From: Cyprinodon diabolis
Lineage: Eukaryota > Chordata > Actinopteri > Cyprinodontiformes > Cyprinodontidae
Direction of reading: 5' to 3'
Assembly (NCBI GenBank): GCA_030533445.1
Contig: CM060081.1
Span: 18,882,111-18,946,110 of the forward strand
DNA: 64,000 nucleotides
The position numbers were made by a program, and so were the translations under genes. Under the pieces are notes generated by a model. The model was not told the origin of the DNA. It made no database searches and saw only the letters and a program-made list of their open reading frames with translations. Shown one piece after another: positions 48,301-61,600 of the stretch (positions within the stretch are counted from its first letter, which is position 1; the number at the start of each line of letters is the position of its first letter).

Positions 48301-51300
48301 CTCACTCATTTTATTTCATACTCAAAAAGTAAACGGTACTATATAAATAAAACCTCAAAGGTATAAAAATGGTCAAATGAAAACTGTCCTTTTCCTTAAT
48401 TTTCCCTTTTTTTCAGCACACAATAAGAAGCCATCTACCACAAAACATTACTCTGTTGTTTTGTTAAAAGTATTTAAACAAAATTGCTTTTTTTTCAAAT
48501 GTTTAGAGCTTTGAATATGTTATATAAGATGAAAGGATCACATGAAACCTGCTATAATATTAATGCTAACTGCAGCAGGCTAAGGCTAATTTAACACACT
48601 AAAGGCAGTTTAAAAGAAAAATCCTCCAAACACTGACTGCATATAGCAGGAAGGTAAGAGCAAACATAATCAGCTACATGGTCAATGTTTTGTAAAATTC
48701 AGTTAAATATCAGAGACGCTCTTTCTAATTGGTGCGTCTCCAGGTTGGTAGCATTATCTAAAAGTTTTCTATTTGAAGTGGATACATGTTCTGTTTTTTA
48801 TAAAGGGGATTTTCCAGCCAGGGTGGGGGATCTGTAAGTGTACCTAACTGTGTGTCCATTTTGATTACTGCAGTGTCACACAAATGCTGAGATGCCCCTC
48901 CTGCTGCCCACATAGGCAGGGTGTGTAAACAGGATGTCAACCCAAGCAACACGCTATTTTAAACTAGGGGCTTCGGCACACAGGCAACCTGTGCTTCATC
49001 TCCTCTCAGTCGGAGAGCGGCTGCTGGAGGTAGACTCAACAAAACGGATGAGTTCATCGGCAGGGCCGTCTTGGAAGGCTTCCATGAGACAAAGCAGAGG
49101 TGTTGGGTGGTTTACGTCCTGAAAACCTTGTTAACAAATGCCAAGAGAGGAAATGATCACAAGAAAACATAAAGAAGCTCCTATGTTTAAAAAGGAAAAA
49201 GTAAACCTCCATTTCTTTTCAGTGGCAGAGACTTTTTTTCCTCACTTTAATAATTATTTTCCCCTTCCCCCCCCCCAACATGGCGACGCATCACTGTTCA
49301 ATTTTCACCTCCATCTGTGTGATTATTAATCAGATCACACATCAATTGCCAGAACCAGCAAAGAAATCCAGCCTGTAATAAAACTGTCATGTGCTGGGGT
49401 ATAAAGACAGATGTTGCCAGTTGTGTGATAACATAATTAAACTGTTCTGTGAGGGATTCCATGAAATTATTCAAATTGGACGAGCACTATCATTTTACCA
49501 ATAAGCAATTTAGGGCAATATGCAGTGTCATAACACTGATGTTATCCTCTTTCCCAGATTTTTCCAATAAGCTGGTGCCTCGGCTTGGCCTCCTGTGGAA
49601 ATATGAACATCGCACACAAAGATACCTGAGCACTGCTGCAGAAGGAGAGTTGAAAGACTGAGGATTATTTCAGTGTGATCACATCGTAGGTGCAGATCTA
49701 CGTGTTAGGAAGCTAATATTTTAGCTTCCTAACATTCAGCTGGGTATTAGTTCAAATCCTAAATATCGATTCAGCTCGGATTGTTAAGATGCGGAATCGA
49801 ATCTTTTCAATCTGATCTGAACCGTCTGACCTCAAAATTAGATTCCTTGTATAAACATAATTTTTTTTTAGCTGTTACCTGAATTACATGTTAATTTATG
49901 CAAAATATCAGTGTTATATTAAAATGCAAATATTAAAGCAATGGTTAAAGGGGACTGTAGTGACAGTAAAGTAAATCATTTTAAATTCCATCTAAGGTTA
50001 TAGAAATCGATCTTTAGGCATTAATATCAGAATCTTTTTTTTTTTTATAACACAGGTCTATGCTTAAAAATTCAATCAGATTGGAGCCAGAGTAGAGGAT
50101 CACACTTTATATGTGTAAAAGTATATATTCAATTGAATTTCTTTCTGTGTGATTTTGCTCCAGCTACTGGTAACTCTTCTTGTCTGCACCAGAAAACAGA
50201 TAAGAGGCTGCAAAAACACTCTGGCCTCCTCCTAACTTGCTGCTAATAATTTCAATCTGAAAAGTAGCCTTTAAAATTTGACTTTCTGCCAACAATAAGG
50301 AAACCCTGTGCTTGAAAGGCTGACATTGACTTGAAAGGCAAAAATGTATTTCAGAGAAGAGTTTGTCAGTTTATGTTTGATCAGTCTGACTGTTAGATTG
50401 CAAACTGGAGACATTTAAAACTAGGAAATATGCCAGGTTTATCCAGTCCAAATATCAGATTTAATTTGTTACAATTAGACAAACATTCTGATCAACCCCT
50501 ACATAGAAATCCAACATGTCTGCCCCACAGATAAAAATAGTGAACTTTAGGGATGCAGGCTATTTAGAAGCACTTTTTTGTGCATCTTATCAAACCATCA
50601 GAAGACATTGTGCTGTAAAACCTCTATCTGTGATGTCATTTCCTTGTTCAAAAACAAACAAAATGCTGACAATATATAATTATCATTGTGTACTTAGTAA
50701 CAAAATTATTCCAAAATTTCAATGCTTTTAAACATTGAAACATGAAAGTTATTCAAGCTGTGACCTGGCTACCACATCTCAGCTCCATCTCATCTACAGA
50801 TTCTTTTTAGATCGGGGTTGTATCTATTTTGCGATCAAATTTTAAAGGGTGTTTTCTCTGGGCTTTTGAACATCGCTGATAAGAGGTTGTCTTTGACGAA
50901 GCAAGGGAGCAACCCTCTGGTTCCTTTTTTTGTGGCTTTCAGTCAAAGCAGTGCAGAGAGATATTGGGATAGCTAGAAGGGGATTTTGGGAGTTTTGTAC
51001 AGACTTTTACAGAAACAAATGCATAGAATTCAGCATTTTTGATCTACACTCCATACCATTTGGTGGCGGTAATATACCATTAGTTGATTGCCAACCAGCC
51101 TAAAAAAATTTAAAAAGAAGAAAACAGCCACGCAGAGAAACACAGACACAGAAGAGGCAGAAAGGGAGAGAATGAGGCCCTAGAGTTATTTTATTTTACG
51201 TGAGACAGTTGTGTCCGTTAAAACATTTTCATGATCCCACCTTGTAATCTAGGACAGAATTAGAAGTTGAAAGATTCTCTCTCTCTGCTGCAGCTTGCAG

Positions 51301-53861
51301 ACAACCTGCCCTGCATGGCGACAGCAGATGGTGAGACAGAGAGAGAGAGCAGGAGGCGGGCTTATGATCCACTCACTCCTCGTTCAGGATGAGAAAGTTC
51401 TGTGCTTCTAGATTTGGCGCTAGGGGCCATTTTGCAATAAAGGCATTAGGGGTCTAAAAAGTCGCTAAATTTAGCAATAAAAGTGTTAAGTTGGCAACAG
51501 CACATTCTGTGTGCTACTTGTAAGAGTTGGAACAGAGATCAAGCTGGTACTAAAAACAGCAGCTATTCTACGTAATTGCTTCCAATGGAACAAATAAAAA
51601 CATAGTCGACCTTTAGCCAGTTGCTCTGAGATGGTACTAATGGAAAAGCGGCAAAGACACAGCAGCGTGTCAGGCTAATAAAACTGCATTGATTAAAACA
51701 GGACTGGCTATGGCGTAATATCGATCATGCTGAGCTATCTTGTTACATCTCTACTTGACAGAGCTGTGGGATGAGCAGCTCTTTCATGAAGGACTTCTCT
51801 TTACAGCTGGAAAGAAAACAGCCAGGTAATGGTGAATAAAGCAAAAAAAAAAAAAACAGCAACAAAAAACAGATCATTTCAACCTTCCAAAGCTCCCACA
51901 AAGGACTCTGTATGTCATTATGCAAACGGGAAATGTGCTCCCACTCAGCTCTTTGTGCAGCCACAATAATGTGTTACCGTCCTCTTTCTGGAGGTAAAAG
52001 GATAAACACCTCGACCAGAACAAGAGAAAAGATGCTCACACTGAACAGAACAGTTTATAGTCAAAACAAAAAAATAAATAAATCCAACTTGATAAAGTTT
52101 CCAGGCATAATGGATATCCAACGAGAAGAAAAATCAACTTCTTTTATATTTTCAGATTGGCAGAGAGAATGAGATAAACTAGAATAAAAAAATGAAAAGA
52201 AACCAAAATACTGTACAGGATATTAAAGCTTAATGCTCTCAACTGAATATAGCGTGATGTAGCAACGTGCATGAGCAAAAAGGTGGGATACACCTGACCA
52301 TAAATCACAGGAAATATTGACAGGAATATCCTGAACACAGCAGCCTCAGAGCTGACTGGAACGTCCCTATCGCTACTGCCATCACCAAAAGTGTTGCAAT
52401 GTGTTTATCTGACAGCTGCAGCTTCACGACACAACTTCCCGTTACAAAATCATTTAAATCACAAAACAGGCTATTGCAAAAGCGCCATCCGTTCATACAA
52501 TTGGGTTTGGGTGTTTTATTTTCTGCCCCCCCTTCTGAATCTTCACTTCCTCATGTGGATAACGTTAAAACCACAACTTCTGTGGCGCAAACAAAAACTG
52601 AGAGAAAATAAACACAATCTGTGGCAGGCGTTGGTTACAAAAAAGCTACGGTTAACTGTCATCTGAAAAAAGGAGACGGCTGCAGACACTTTGTGTAATA
52701 TTAAAAATAATACCAAGATGCATGAAAATATTTATAAGTACACTGAAAGCTCAAAGCATTACAACACAAACGATAACACACAGAGTTCCTTTTACTGTGA
52801 AATCGGCCTCATTTCAACAGTGTCTGAGGGGGGGGTGAACACTTTTTTTATCTCTCCTCGTTCTTAACAAACAGTATTTGACTTCCTAATAAAGACGCTT
52901 ATATCAAGCTTATGGTCCACTTCCCCCAAATCTGACTAGTCCACAAGATGAATTCCCCTGTCAGAATCAAGATGATCAAACAGATTACAATTATTTCATC
53001 CCCCATCTTTATTAATGAGGACTGTCTTTCATAGTTATGTTCTCTAATAAGAATAAATGATATGCCACAGCCAGGTTTGTTGTTCCCACTTACTCAAGGG
53101 ATTCTCAGACGTATCCAGAAAGGGTCCAGATTGATTTTTTGCACCACGCTTGGATGTTTTGTGGAGAACAAAGACGAAAAAAAGTCTCTTTGTGTCAGTT
53201 AAAGGTGAATGAGAGCAGACAAAAAATAAAACTTGAAAGAATTGCCACAGAAGTGGAAAGTTATCAAGTGATTTCGAAAGGATCGTAGTTCCCTGAGGAC
53301 AATTAGCACGGTTCATTGTGCATGAATGAAAATACTGCAGAAGTCAAACACGCAGATAGAAATACTGACTGTCTGCTTGGGTTGCCAGCTAGCAGCAGCT
53401 TGTTAAAGTAGCTATCCAAGTCTAGTGGCAGGAGCTGAGAGTGAGATGTCTCGTCTTTTGTCTCCATCAATGTCATTTATCAACCCATGCAATTAATACA
53501 CCTCCCGTTATTTCAAATCCAGGCCAAAGAAACAACCGTTAGATTTGTTCTTGATACAAAAGAAGAAATTAGAGGAGAGAAAATGTGACCGCGAGCAGTG
53601 TGGCAGATACATCCAGATGAGACAAGATTTTGGGAGCATTTTGGAGAAAATGAAACACCCCAATGTTCTATGCTCTCAGAAAAAAAGCTTTTATAAATGT
53701 ATAACTGTTCTTAAAAGAACATCCATTCAGTGTTTAATCATCCCCTTTGAAGCATTGTGCTCCTTAAACTAGAGAAGGATTGAGCTGGAAGGACAAAGAA
53801 AGTCCAAATATTTTATTGGAGTTTTACCACTAATTTACACAACATCCAGCTCTGCCCCATT
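48301..53861. other. Intronic DNA with a short repeat fragment, no exon
   Basis: 49740..50060 contains GAATCGAATC and GAAATCGATC-type words suggesting a decayed hAT element. 51040..51110 (TTTGGTGGCGGTAATATACCATTAG, GATTGCCAACCAGCCTAAAA) is a fragment of a dispersed repeat common in fish whose class I cannot state. A C-run is at 49264..49277. A perfect hairpin is listed separately. The rest shows nothing. Confidence 0.4.
49704..49733. repeat. Perfect 13-bp stem hairpin
   Basis: GTTAGGAAGCTAA and TTAGCTTCCTAAC are exact inverted repeats separated by TATT. It is not followed by a T-run. Confidence 0.85.
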
Positions 53862-53870
53862 CCGCTAAGC

Positions 53871-54960
53871 CAGGAGTCGGCTACTCGCGGCTCTTTAGGG
53901 TCCCTCTTGTGGCTCCCTGGAGCTTTTTAAAAAATGTATGAATTTTTTTTTCTTTTTTCTTGAATATGCAGGCGGTTAAATAAAAATTAATTATGTTTTC
54001 CAATGCTGTAAACATTTGTATAATAAATAAATGTAAACAATAATTTGCGTCATAGCCATAGAGATCAGTGGTTACAACTTGGAACCAGCACGGCGCTGTG
54101 CCAGGCAAATTAAGTTGCAGGTGTGTCTCGGACCATGAATCCCAAAGGGGAAAAAAAGGAAGATAGCTGATGAGAAAAGAGGATTCAGAGAATGGACCGA
54201 ATCATTTGCTTTCATTATCAATGCTGAAGGATTGCCTGCAGTTTCGCTTTCTATCGAGAGTTTGTCAAAAAATAAAAATTTGGAAAGGCATTTCCAGGGA
54301 AGTCAAGCTAAATATGCAGCCGACCGCCAAGTTGGGAATTAGAGAAAAGTGTGATTTCAGAACTTCTGGATAAATTAGAGGAGTGCAAAGATAGATTTAA
54401 GAAGTGGATTGCATCTCCAAACTCCACTACTGCTTCTAGTTTTGTTGCAAGGATGGAAAACCGTCCACAGACCAAACAGGTAGCACTCTGATGCAGGGAT
54501 GGGAACTTTCTTCCATTTTTCCCCAAATCCTAAAAATATAAATCACACAAAGGAACGATGGCGACGGAGGATGTCGGAATTCAGGATTCGAGAGCTCTGC
54601 TCTGATGGATGTCAGTTCATGCTTGGTTCCTCATGACTCAATCAACTACTCCAGAACAGAAACACGTCCACCATAGAAACATTCCTTTATCGTGTTTCTA
54701 TAATTTCATAAATGCAACAAAACTTAAGAAGTGTTCACTGCTCCTCCCTCACCTCATGCTGCTATAACATTTAATCATGAATGCTTATTATATATTAGGG
54801 CCCGCATTGTCCTTTTCTATAGAGGGATAATACACTTAGAGCCCTATTGACATATGAGGAAAAATATAAGACTTTTACATTTTTGAGGCCACAGACAGAT
54901 TTATTATTTGGGGTTTTTGGTCCAATATGGCTCTTTGAGCAGTTTGGGTTGCCGAACCCT
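53871..54960 (+). mobile_element. hAT-type element with 9-bp flanking repeat
   Basis: CCGCTAAGC occurs at 53862..53870 and again at 54961..54969, immediately outside ends AGGAGTCGGCTACTCGCGGCTCTT and (right, reverse-complemented) AGGGTTCGGCAACCCAAACTGCTCAAAGAGCC. These are imperfect TIRs that share AGGxxTCGGC and the subterminal GGCTCTTT/AAAGAGCC block. The duplicated 8-9 bp fits hAT. At 1090 bp with a fragmentary transposase start it is non-autonomous. Confidence 0.8.
54134..54500 (+). pseudogene. N-terminal fragment of a hAT transposase (BED-like)
   Basis: An ATG at about 54134 gives MNPKGEKKK, and after small frameshifts the sequence reads EKRGFREWTESFAFI, then SLSKNKNLERHFQ and QAKYAAD, and further on LEECKDRFKKWIASP. 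The aromatic WTE..F, the short loop and the NLERHF motif follow the layout of BED-finger N-termini in vertebrate hAT transposases of the ZBED5/GTF2IRD2 group, as recalled. Zinc-binding cysteines are partly lost. The catalytic core is absent. Confidence 0.55.
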
Positions 54961-54969
54961 CCGCTAAGC

Positions 54970-55463
54970 TGTAAATTCTGCAGCAAATTCACATAATTTA
55001 ATATCAATGAGAGCATTTATACTGCCTTAGCATGGCCAGAACCATTCACTGAACACGGATCCAATTTTCAAAGAGACACTCCTTCATATATAAATTTACT
55101 ATTATTTAAATGTATAAATGTGTGGATTTTTTTTGGCTCCCCGATATAATATTGATCTTTCAGTTCCTGATATTGATAAAATGACTGAAAATGCTAAATG
55201 AGAAATTAGGCTTTCCTGTAATATAAATTTTAAATAAATCGCCATTTAGCAACGAAAGGAAACTAAACAACATCCGCTGTTGACCATAGGTGTTTCTCAC
55301 GGGGCTTACAAATTATTTGTACCTACTGCCACATTCATGCTTTAAGAGTCCTAAAGCTTTTCAAAGACAGTTGTTGACTCCGTCAGCCAACAACGAAATT
55401 CAAGTACGACTACCGGTCTTACTTCAAGAGTATTCCTCCAGGAACACACCTTCTAATCCAGGG
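54970..55463. other. Intronic DNA, nothing recognised
   Basis: AT-rich with no exon or element end. The last 8 bases (55456..55463, ATCCAGGG) are the left target duplication of the hAT at 55464. Confidence 0.5.
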
Positions 55464-56412
55464 TAGGGCTGGGCGATACAGAAAAAAAGCTTATCGATAA
55501 AAAATAATGCATATTGATCGATATCGATAATTATTGAAAAAATATTTTATGTGCAGCTCTGCCTGGACTTTTTATCATATTGCTAAATGATTTAATTTTA
55601 ATAAAAAACACAAACACAACTTCCAATTAAATCTTTATTTAATCAACTTTTTTAACCATAACAGAATTGTTTTAAAGAAAAATAACTTAAGAGACCTGAG
55701 TTATGTTATTAAATACTGACAAAGAATAAACTAAAGTGACCAGAAAAGTGACCAAAATAAATATAACATATAAATAAATGGACCCCCCCCGGCCGCCACC
55801 CGCATTCCTGCTTTAACCTGAGTTATTACTTTGAAGTTACTGGCCCCTCAGCATTTTTCTCTCAATTGTTAGAACTACGTGGGAAACTGCCCAGAATTGA
55901 AAATATATATACATTATCCCGAAATTCCCGAAGATTCCTCGGAGGAGAGCCGCGCCGGGGCCTACACAGCTCGTACTCCTGCGGGTGTGAGCAGCTGAGA
56001 TGATTAAAAAAAAGTTGGTTGTGTTATCAGACTTCGTTTTCACTGCTCCCGACACATTTTACAGATGACTGTGGTTTGTTTTTGTCTGACTTGCCATGAC
56101 CGAAATACTGCCAAACTGGCGAACTACAAAAACCCTTCTTTGGAACAATTTCCTCTGCCTCTCCTGCTGAGACATCTTCATGTGCTCTGTGTTGTGGTTT
56201 GAGAGGGCGGCGCTTTGTGACGGCATGCCTGGGTCCGCAATTGCGATTGGTTGGGAGGAAGTAGTGACTAGCATAACCTACATGCCAGGCTACAATGAGA
56301 AGGAAGGAAAACAGCGTTTTTTTTACCGAACTTTTATCGACTCTTTTTTTTTCTACTGCGCCACACGTCTATTGATCGATATATATCGTTATTGAATTAT
56401 CGCCCAGCCCTA
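55464..56412 (-). mobile_element. hAT-type element, inverted copy of 24506..25443
   Basis: TIRs TAGGGCTGGGCGATA and TATCGCCCAGCCCTA are flanked by a perfect 8-bp duplication ATCCAGGG (55456..55463 and 56413..56420). The whole interior is colinear with the reverse complement of 24506..25443, including the BED fragment, the GAATCTTCGGGAATTTCGGG-like block and the TTAAATAAAGATTTAATTGG region. The exact duplication suggests a more recent insertion than the copy at 24506, whose duplication has one mismatch. Confidence 0.92.
55950..56180 (-). pseudogene. BED-type zinc-finger fragment of a hAT transposase
   Basis: The same coding remnant as at 24730..24965, on the opposite strand: VWQYFGHGKSD around 56110, then the CKMC motif near 56060, and after a run of A on the plus strand (T in the coding sense) near 56010, the HLSCSH equivalent. 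One A fewer after the GKSD codons and a lost base near 56048 shift the frame relative to the other copy. It therefore cannot encode the finger. Confidence 0.7.
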
Positions 56413-56420
56413 ATCCAGGG

Positions 56421-58508
56421 ACATTGAAATTGGCTTTGTTTAGTTCACTGCTCAAGGCAGACCTCTGTCTGATGAGACCCCTGCTGACCAAAATGCATTA
56501 CTTTACCTAAAAAATAGGTTTTTATTTTCCCTAAACACTGAACCGCTAAACAACTAGCAGCATTCTGAGACAAATGGCGATTATTCTTTCCTTCATTCTC
56601 TCTTTGATTAAATCTTTGAGTCAAGTTCACATCTGTACAACTTCCCAAGCTCACAGTTATCAAACTTGCAACCCCATTGTCTTTACGGAGTGAATTAGAA
56701 GGTGCCTCTGGAAAAGAATGAGGGAAAAGTCAACAGGAATTAGGTTTCAGTGCAACTGTTTACTCAACTGCGGCCGGCAGTTATTGAAATTTTATCCATG
56801 GTTTTGTGTGACTACTGCAGTAATGAATTCAGTCTGGTTTTGCTTTTCTCACTGAGGACATGCTCACGCTGAGCTGGAAAAACGGTAGGTGGGATCAGGA
56901 ACTGGGATCTAAGTGGGTATGAGGGGGAGATCAGGGGAATCCAGGGGTTTTGATGGTCTAAGAAGAAGAAGTCATAGACACATTGACCCATCCTTACTAC
57001 AATATGTCGCCTGCTCAAAGTCAGAGAACTTGATTGACAGGGAAACACTTTCACTCAGGACCAGAGTAATAAGGTAAAAACACACTGATTGTTTGACTTC
57101 TACAGACTCTACGTATGTCTGATCAGTTCACATAAACAGTTTGTTACATTAATAAGGAGACCAGGCCCAGACGATGTAAGTGAATTAGAAAATGATTTAA
57201 ATGGGGCTATGATGTAGATCCAAAAGAGGACGAAGACCATACCATTGGTGATGTTCAAAAAGACTGTCCCTCCCTGCTGAATAGTCCATTGGGCTCTGTG
57301 TCACATGTGAGGCTTCTGTCCTGCCGCCACAAGGTTTACGTTTGGGGTTTGATCAGCTTTGACTGCGACTTCTACAGAGGCAACACAGCTGAGCTTTTAA
57401 GCAATAAAACAGGAGCATTTAGCATGGCATAAAAAATAAAATATGTGAAAATGAACCTAATACCAACTATTCAATAAGGTGGAGGATCTTTGAAGCCATG
57501 GTGTTGTCATCAACTGTTTGATATCCAAGCTTTTAATTACCAGCAAGCTAAAACTGGTCTTGGCTTAAATTTTTCTTTATCATAGGATGCTTTTTCCACA
57601 ACACAAATCTACTTAAATTAATCTTCAAATTATTATTCACACATTCATTGAGAGATTATGCTGCAGCAATAAAAAATGAATTTATCTCTAGGCTTTTGGG
57701 TATATTTCTGAGAGGTGGCAGTAAGCCGAAGGAAGCTACATTTACCATCATCAAAATACCCAAATCTTTCGACTGTACCTAGATAAACAAGAGTCCTGGC
57801 TCTGCTGTGTATCCAGCATGGCCATTTCCCCCTTCTGTTCGGAGTTGTGGGCCGTTTCTCCCCACACACACACTGATGGATGAGCTGTGACAACAGACAA
57901 CAGCAGAGAGCCCGGGCGTCATCACCAAACAGCTCCTGACAACAACCCCAGTAGTTCTGTCGGATAGACCGAGATAGCAGAAGACACGCTGATCTTTTCA
58001 GTGCTGTTTCCTTAAACGCACTGTCGTGTGCCACATATAACGCTGACACCAACAGAAAGAGCTTGTCTGTTTGTCTCAAGTCTGCCACGGTAAGAACATC
58101 TCAGCTTCAACCACGCTGTGGGTCTCCACACCTCAGTGTTTGAGTGCGAGGCTTGTTTACAACGAGCAAGGAGGAAAAGGCTGCTATCCTATTGGATATA
58201 ATCGTTTCATAACTGTCTGCAGAATCCTGTAGCACCTACATACTTAAAATATGTCTGAACATGACAATAAATATTTGATCAGAATGCAGATGCCCAAAGC
58301 AAGCATAAACACAGTCACACAGAAAGAGCACTTCCTCTTCTTAAAATATTCAGAAAGGGCCTCGATATACATAAATAATAATAATAATGTGTTTACGTTG
58401 TGGATGTACTGGTGGTGGGATTAATTATTAAGCTGCACTTTAAGCAGCAGCCTGGGCCGCTGTTGACATGGTTTAATGAAGAACAGACAGGTGTGAAAAG
58501 AGAAGGGG
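56421..58508. other. 5' part of the large foxp1 intron, nothing further recognised
   Basis: The 147-codon minus-strand frame at 57645..58088 has no ATG start and no domain, so it is not called a gene. No transposon ends were seen in this stretch. Confidence 0.5.
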
Positions 58509-58514
58509 TTCTAC

Positions 58515-58684
58515 CTGGTGCTGCTGGAGGTGCAGGAGGTCAGCAGCAGTCACGTCCACAGACGGTGTGGCACTTTTGGGACGTCCCTCCCGGGGTCCAC
58601 CCTCCATGTTTGAACCTCCGTTCTGATTGGCTGCTCCATTACTTGTCGTTTCAGTGCCAGAGTCTTGCATCATGACATAAAAAC
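58515..58684 (-). CDS. foxp1: foxp1, first coding exon
   Basis: This exon holds the translation start of a FOXP1-type forkhead transcription factor. In gene orientation a strong pyrimidine-rich acceptor (TTTGCTCTTCTCTCAG) ends at 58685. The exon begins with 11 untranslated bases, then ATGATG at 58673. It encodes [38 protein letters not shown] and [12 protein letters not shown], and ends with donor CAG|GTAGAA at 58515. The coding part is 159 nt, exactly 53 codons, so it splices in phase 0 to 16011..16139, where QVARQ follows QQHQ as expected. Mammalian FOXP1 starts MMQESGTETKSNGS and has REGRSNGETPAVDIGAADL in the same place (from memory), which separates it from FOXP2 and FOXP4. The first ATG is chosen because the family protein begins with two Met. 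The non-coding 5' exons and promoter lie to the right, outside or unrecognised. Confidence 0.93.
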
Positions 58685-58685
58685 C

Positions 58686-61600
58686 TGAGAGAAGAGCAAA
58701 GGACACACACAGCTGTTAGAGCAGGAGGTAAGAGACAGGAAGGAGAAAACAACAAAAAACCAAACATGAAATGGTTAGTGACATCAAGTTAAAACATGAG
58801 GCTGCAGTGAAGCTCCAGTGTGGCGAACAGATGACCTCTCTTAAAAGGGAAAAAGAGAAAAGCTATATAAATTGAAAATATTTTCTATAATAAATGATCG
58901 ATTTATCTGATGAAACCTGTGTAACGCGAATTACAAATATCAAACCTAATCATATTAATGTCAAGGAGGCAAAAGGTGGAAGTCTGAAGCTGCAGAGAGT
59001 CTATGGTGAACACAAGATGGAGTCACATTAGATGGCGGAGCTAGCCATGCAATATACAGGCTGAGCATAACCAAATCAAAGTATTATTAAAACATGACAA
59101 AGATGCTGAACATCAGATCACCATCTGGAAGCAGAAGAAAAACAGAAAACATCATCCAGAGGACCACAAAGTAATAACTATCAAACCTCCCTTCTTACTT
59201 GTGAATTATGAAGCGACATATAAAACCCAGAGCCACTTATAAATCATGATGGAAGGCAGTTTTTGAGAACTGGAGCTTTTGCTACAGGAGCACTCTTTGG
59301 AAACATCTCTTCTCAGAGATATTTCCTAAACTCAACAAGGAAACAAAAAGTGTGACGCAGGATCACTGAGGTAAGGAGGTAGGCTAGCTTTGACACACAG
59401 AGTTATACGTCACCCTGACAATAGCTGTGCAAATTTACTTTCATAATATGAATCATGAAAATAATTGCCTTAATATAAATACTGCAAATTTGAAGAAAAA
59501 AAATCCAAATTCATTTTCGTAATTTTAATTACAAAAATTAATCAGTTGCAAATTAAAGAACAAAACATATATGGTCACATTAAAAATGATAATACTTGGC
59601 AAAACTGTAATGGAAATGCTTTTTTCTACATCACATGAGTCACATGATCTGCAGCTTTAAAACAAAAAGAAGAAGACCAAAAGCAGTTGTATGATGACGG
59701 TTTAGCATACATGGATTTATGCGTAGACTGGATATTTTTCACATTTAGCTACCAATGATGAGCAAAAGGAGCACTTGATGCTATTACATCTGCCACAGCC
59801 ATGTGGTTTTTAGAGCTTTTGCTTCAACAAATGGATTCATATGCAATTTTCATTTTATTTCTTATTTATTGGAAATACCACAGTTGAGAATATCAACTTA
59901 GTTAGACAACTTTATGGTGACTTTATTTTGTGTTTTCATCTTTCAGACAGTGAATGAGCAGTAGCTTAGCAGTGATAAGGAACATTTCCATTTCATAAAG
60001 TGCAGCAGTGATCAAATGTAAAGTGTGGGAGAAAAACATGGTGCAAAACGCATTGATGTGGAAGTTCACAGCATTGCAAAAACAAAGAAATATATATGGT
60101 TCAAAAATGCAGTAGAAAAAAATGTTTGAGTTGAGTTCTATTTGTTATGATGTTATCAGTGTGACGCAGAGTCTCGATTTGTGACTTGATTCAGATTTAA
60201 TAAAAAAAAAAAATTCAACAGTTCAGCAGTCTGATGGTGGTGGGGGGAAAAGCTGTTACAGAGCCTGCTGGACTTGCAGCGGATGCAGAGTTTAGTTTTA
60301 GGCACATTTGCAATGAATACGCATCTAAAGAAACAGCTTTCTTATTGCTGGCATCTATTTCCTGCTCTTGTTAAACAAAATGGACATAGTCCTTAAAAGA
60401 GACCAGAGGTGTGGGTGTTGGTGCGTCATTATTGTGAAGCCTTTCAAATATCCCTCCCCTGGATTGTGGTTAAGTCAGACCATAATGTAGAACTAGACTT
60501 TCATCAGATAACAAGAAGGCTGAATTTATTACAGCAAAGTTGCACAGTTTCATCTTTTTCAGTTTCCAACCAGTGGGTCGTCTACCTTCTGATATTGAAG
60601 TATTCCTTGGAGAAATCCAATATGTTTAAGATGGATAGCAGTAGATCAAACCTTCACAGAAATCAGGGATCAGAAAGTAGCTAGCAGCGCAAGTCTGTTG
60701 TTTAATTGAAGCGTGTTCTGAATCGGCGCTCCCCTCTGTGGCCACATAAAGCGCTCACAGCCTCAAACATCGCTTCTGAAAAGGCCAGTGAACTAATTTG
60801 GTGTTTTGCAGCCTCCATCTGGAAATGCTGTGTCTTCAGTGAGACGTGAGTGGGTTTCAGGTTCTGTTTGTGTTCTCTATTAAAGGGTCCATGTAGGGAA
60901 GTGGTGGAGGGGTTGGGGTAGGGGCTAGCACGCATCGGAGAGGAACCCTACCTGAGGTAAGCTAGAGCAGAGGAGCCCAAGAAAACACTAAAGCTCCAAA
61001 ACAAAACACTTTCTATGGAAATGGATATATTTACTCGCAGGGCTCCCAGAAGAACCACGGCAGAATGGCTTTTTAATGGGAAACAGGGCCACTGTGTGAG
61101 GCCTGCCAAAGGATCTCCTTGAGAAAAATCCAATCTGAAAACAGCAGAGTCCTGGAGGGGTGCTCAATTAACACCAAAATGATAAAAAAAAGGCTGAATA
61201 TAAAATAACCCTTGAGTAGGAAAAAAAATGTCGTAATAATTTAATAACTAACTCCAGCGGATAACGGATAAACTGGTTGTGTAGTTTCAAGCATTACACC
61301 ATGCATTATGTAAAAATGGTTATGAGAGAATACAGCGATATCCGTTACATCCTCTGATCTGTTTTGGATACACAAAAAGCCAGACAGACATGCTGCCCCC
61401 TCTCCCACACTTCCTGTGCATCCCAGGGGAAAAGTGCTAGTGACACCAGTGGAAACCTGTGCCTGTATTCCACAAATCAGCAGAATGATTTACAGCTATA
61501 GTGTGGTGGTCACAAGGCCTTTTTTGGCGAAACACGTCTAGCCTCCCAATTTCAGGACAGTTAATGAAGCTGACCAAGTCAGGCAGAGGCAAATTAACTT

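Noticed and set aside
57645..58088. 147-codon minus-strand frame close to the first foxp1 coding exon
   Set aside because: It starts with GTG and has no ATG at all, no recognisable domain, and a length that chance can produce in 64 kb read in six frames.
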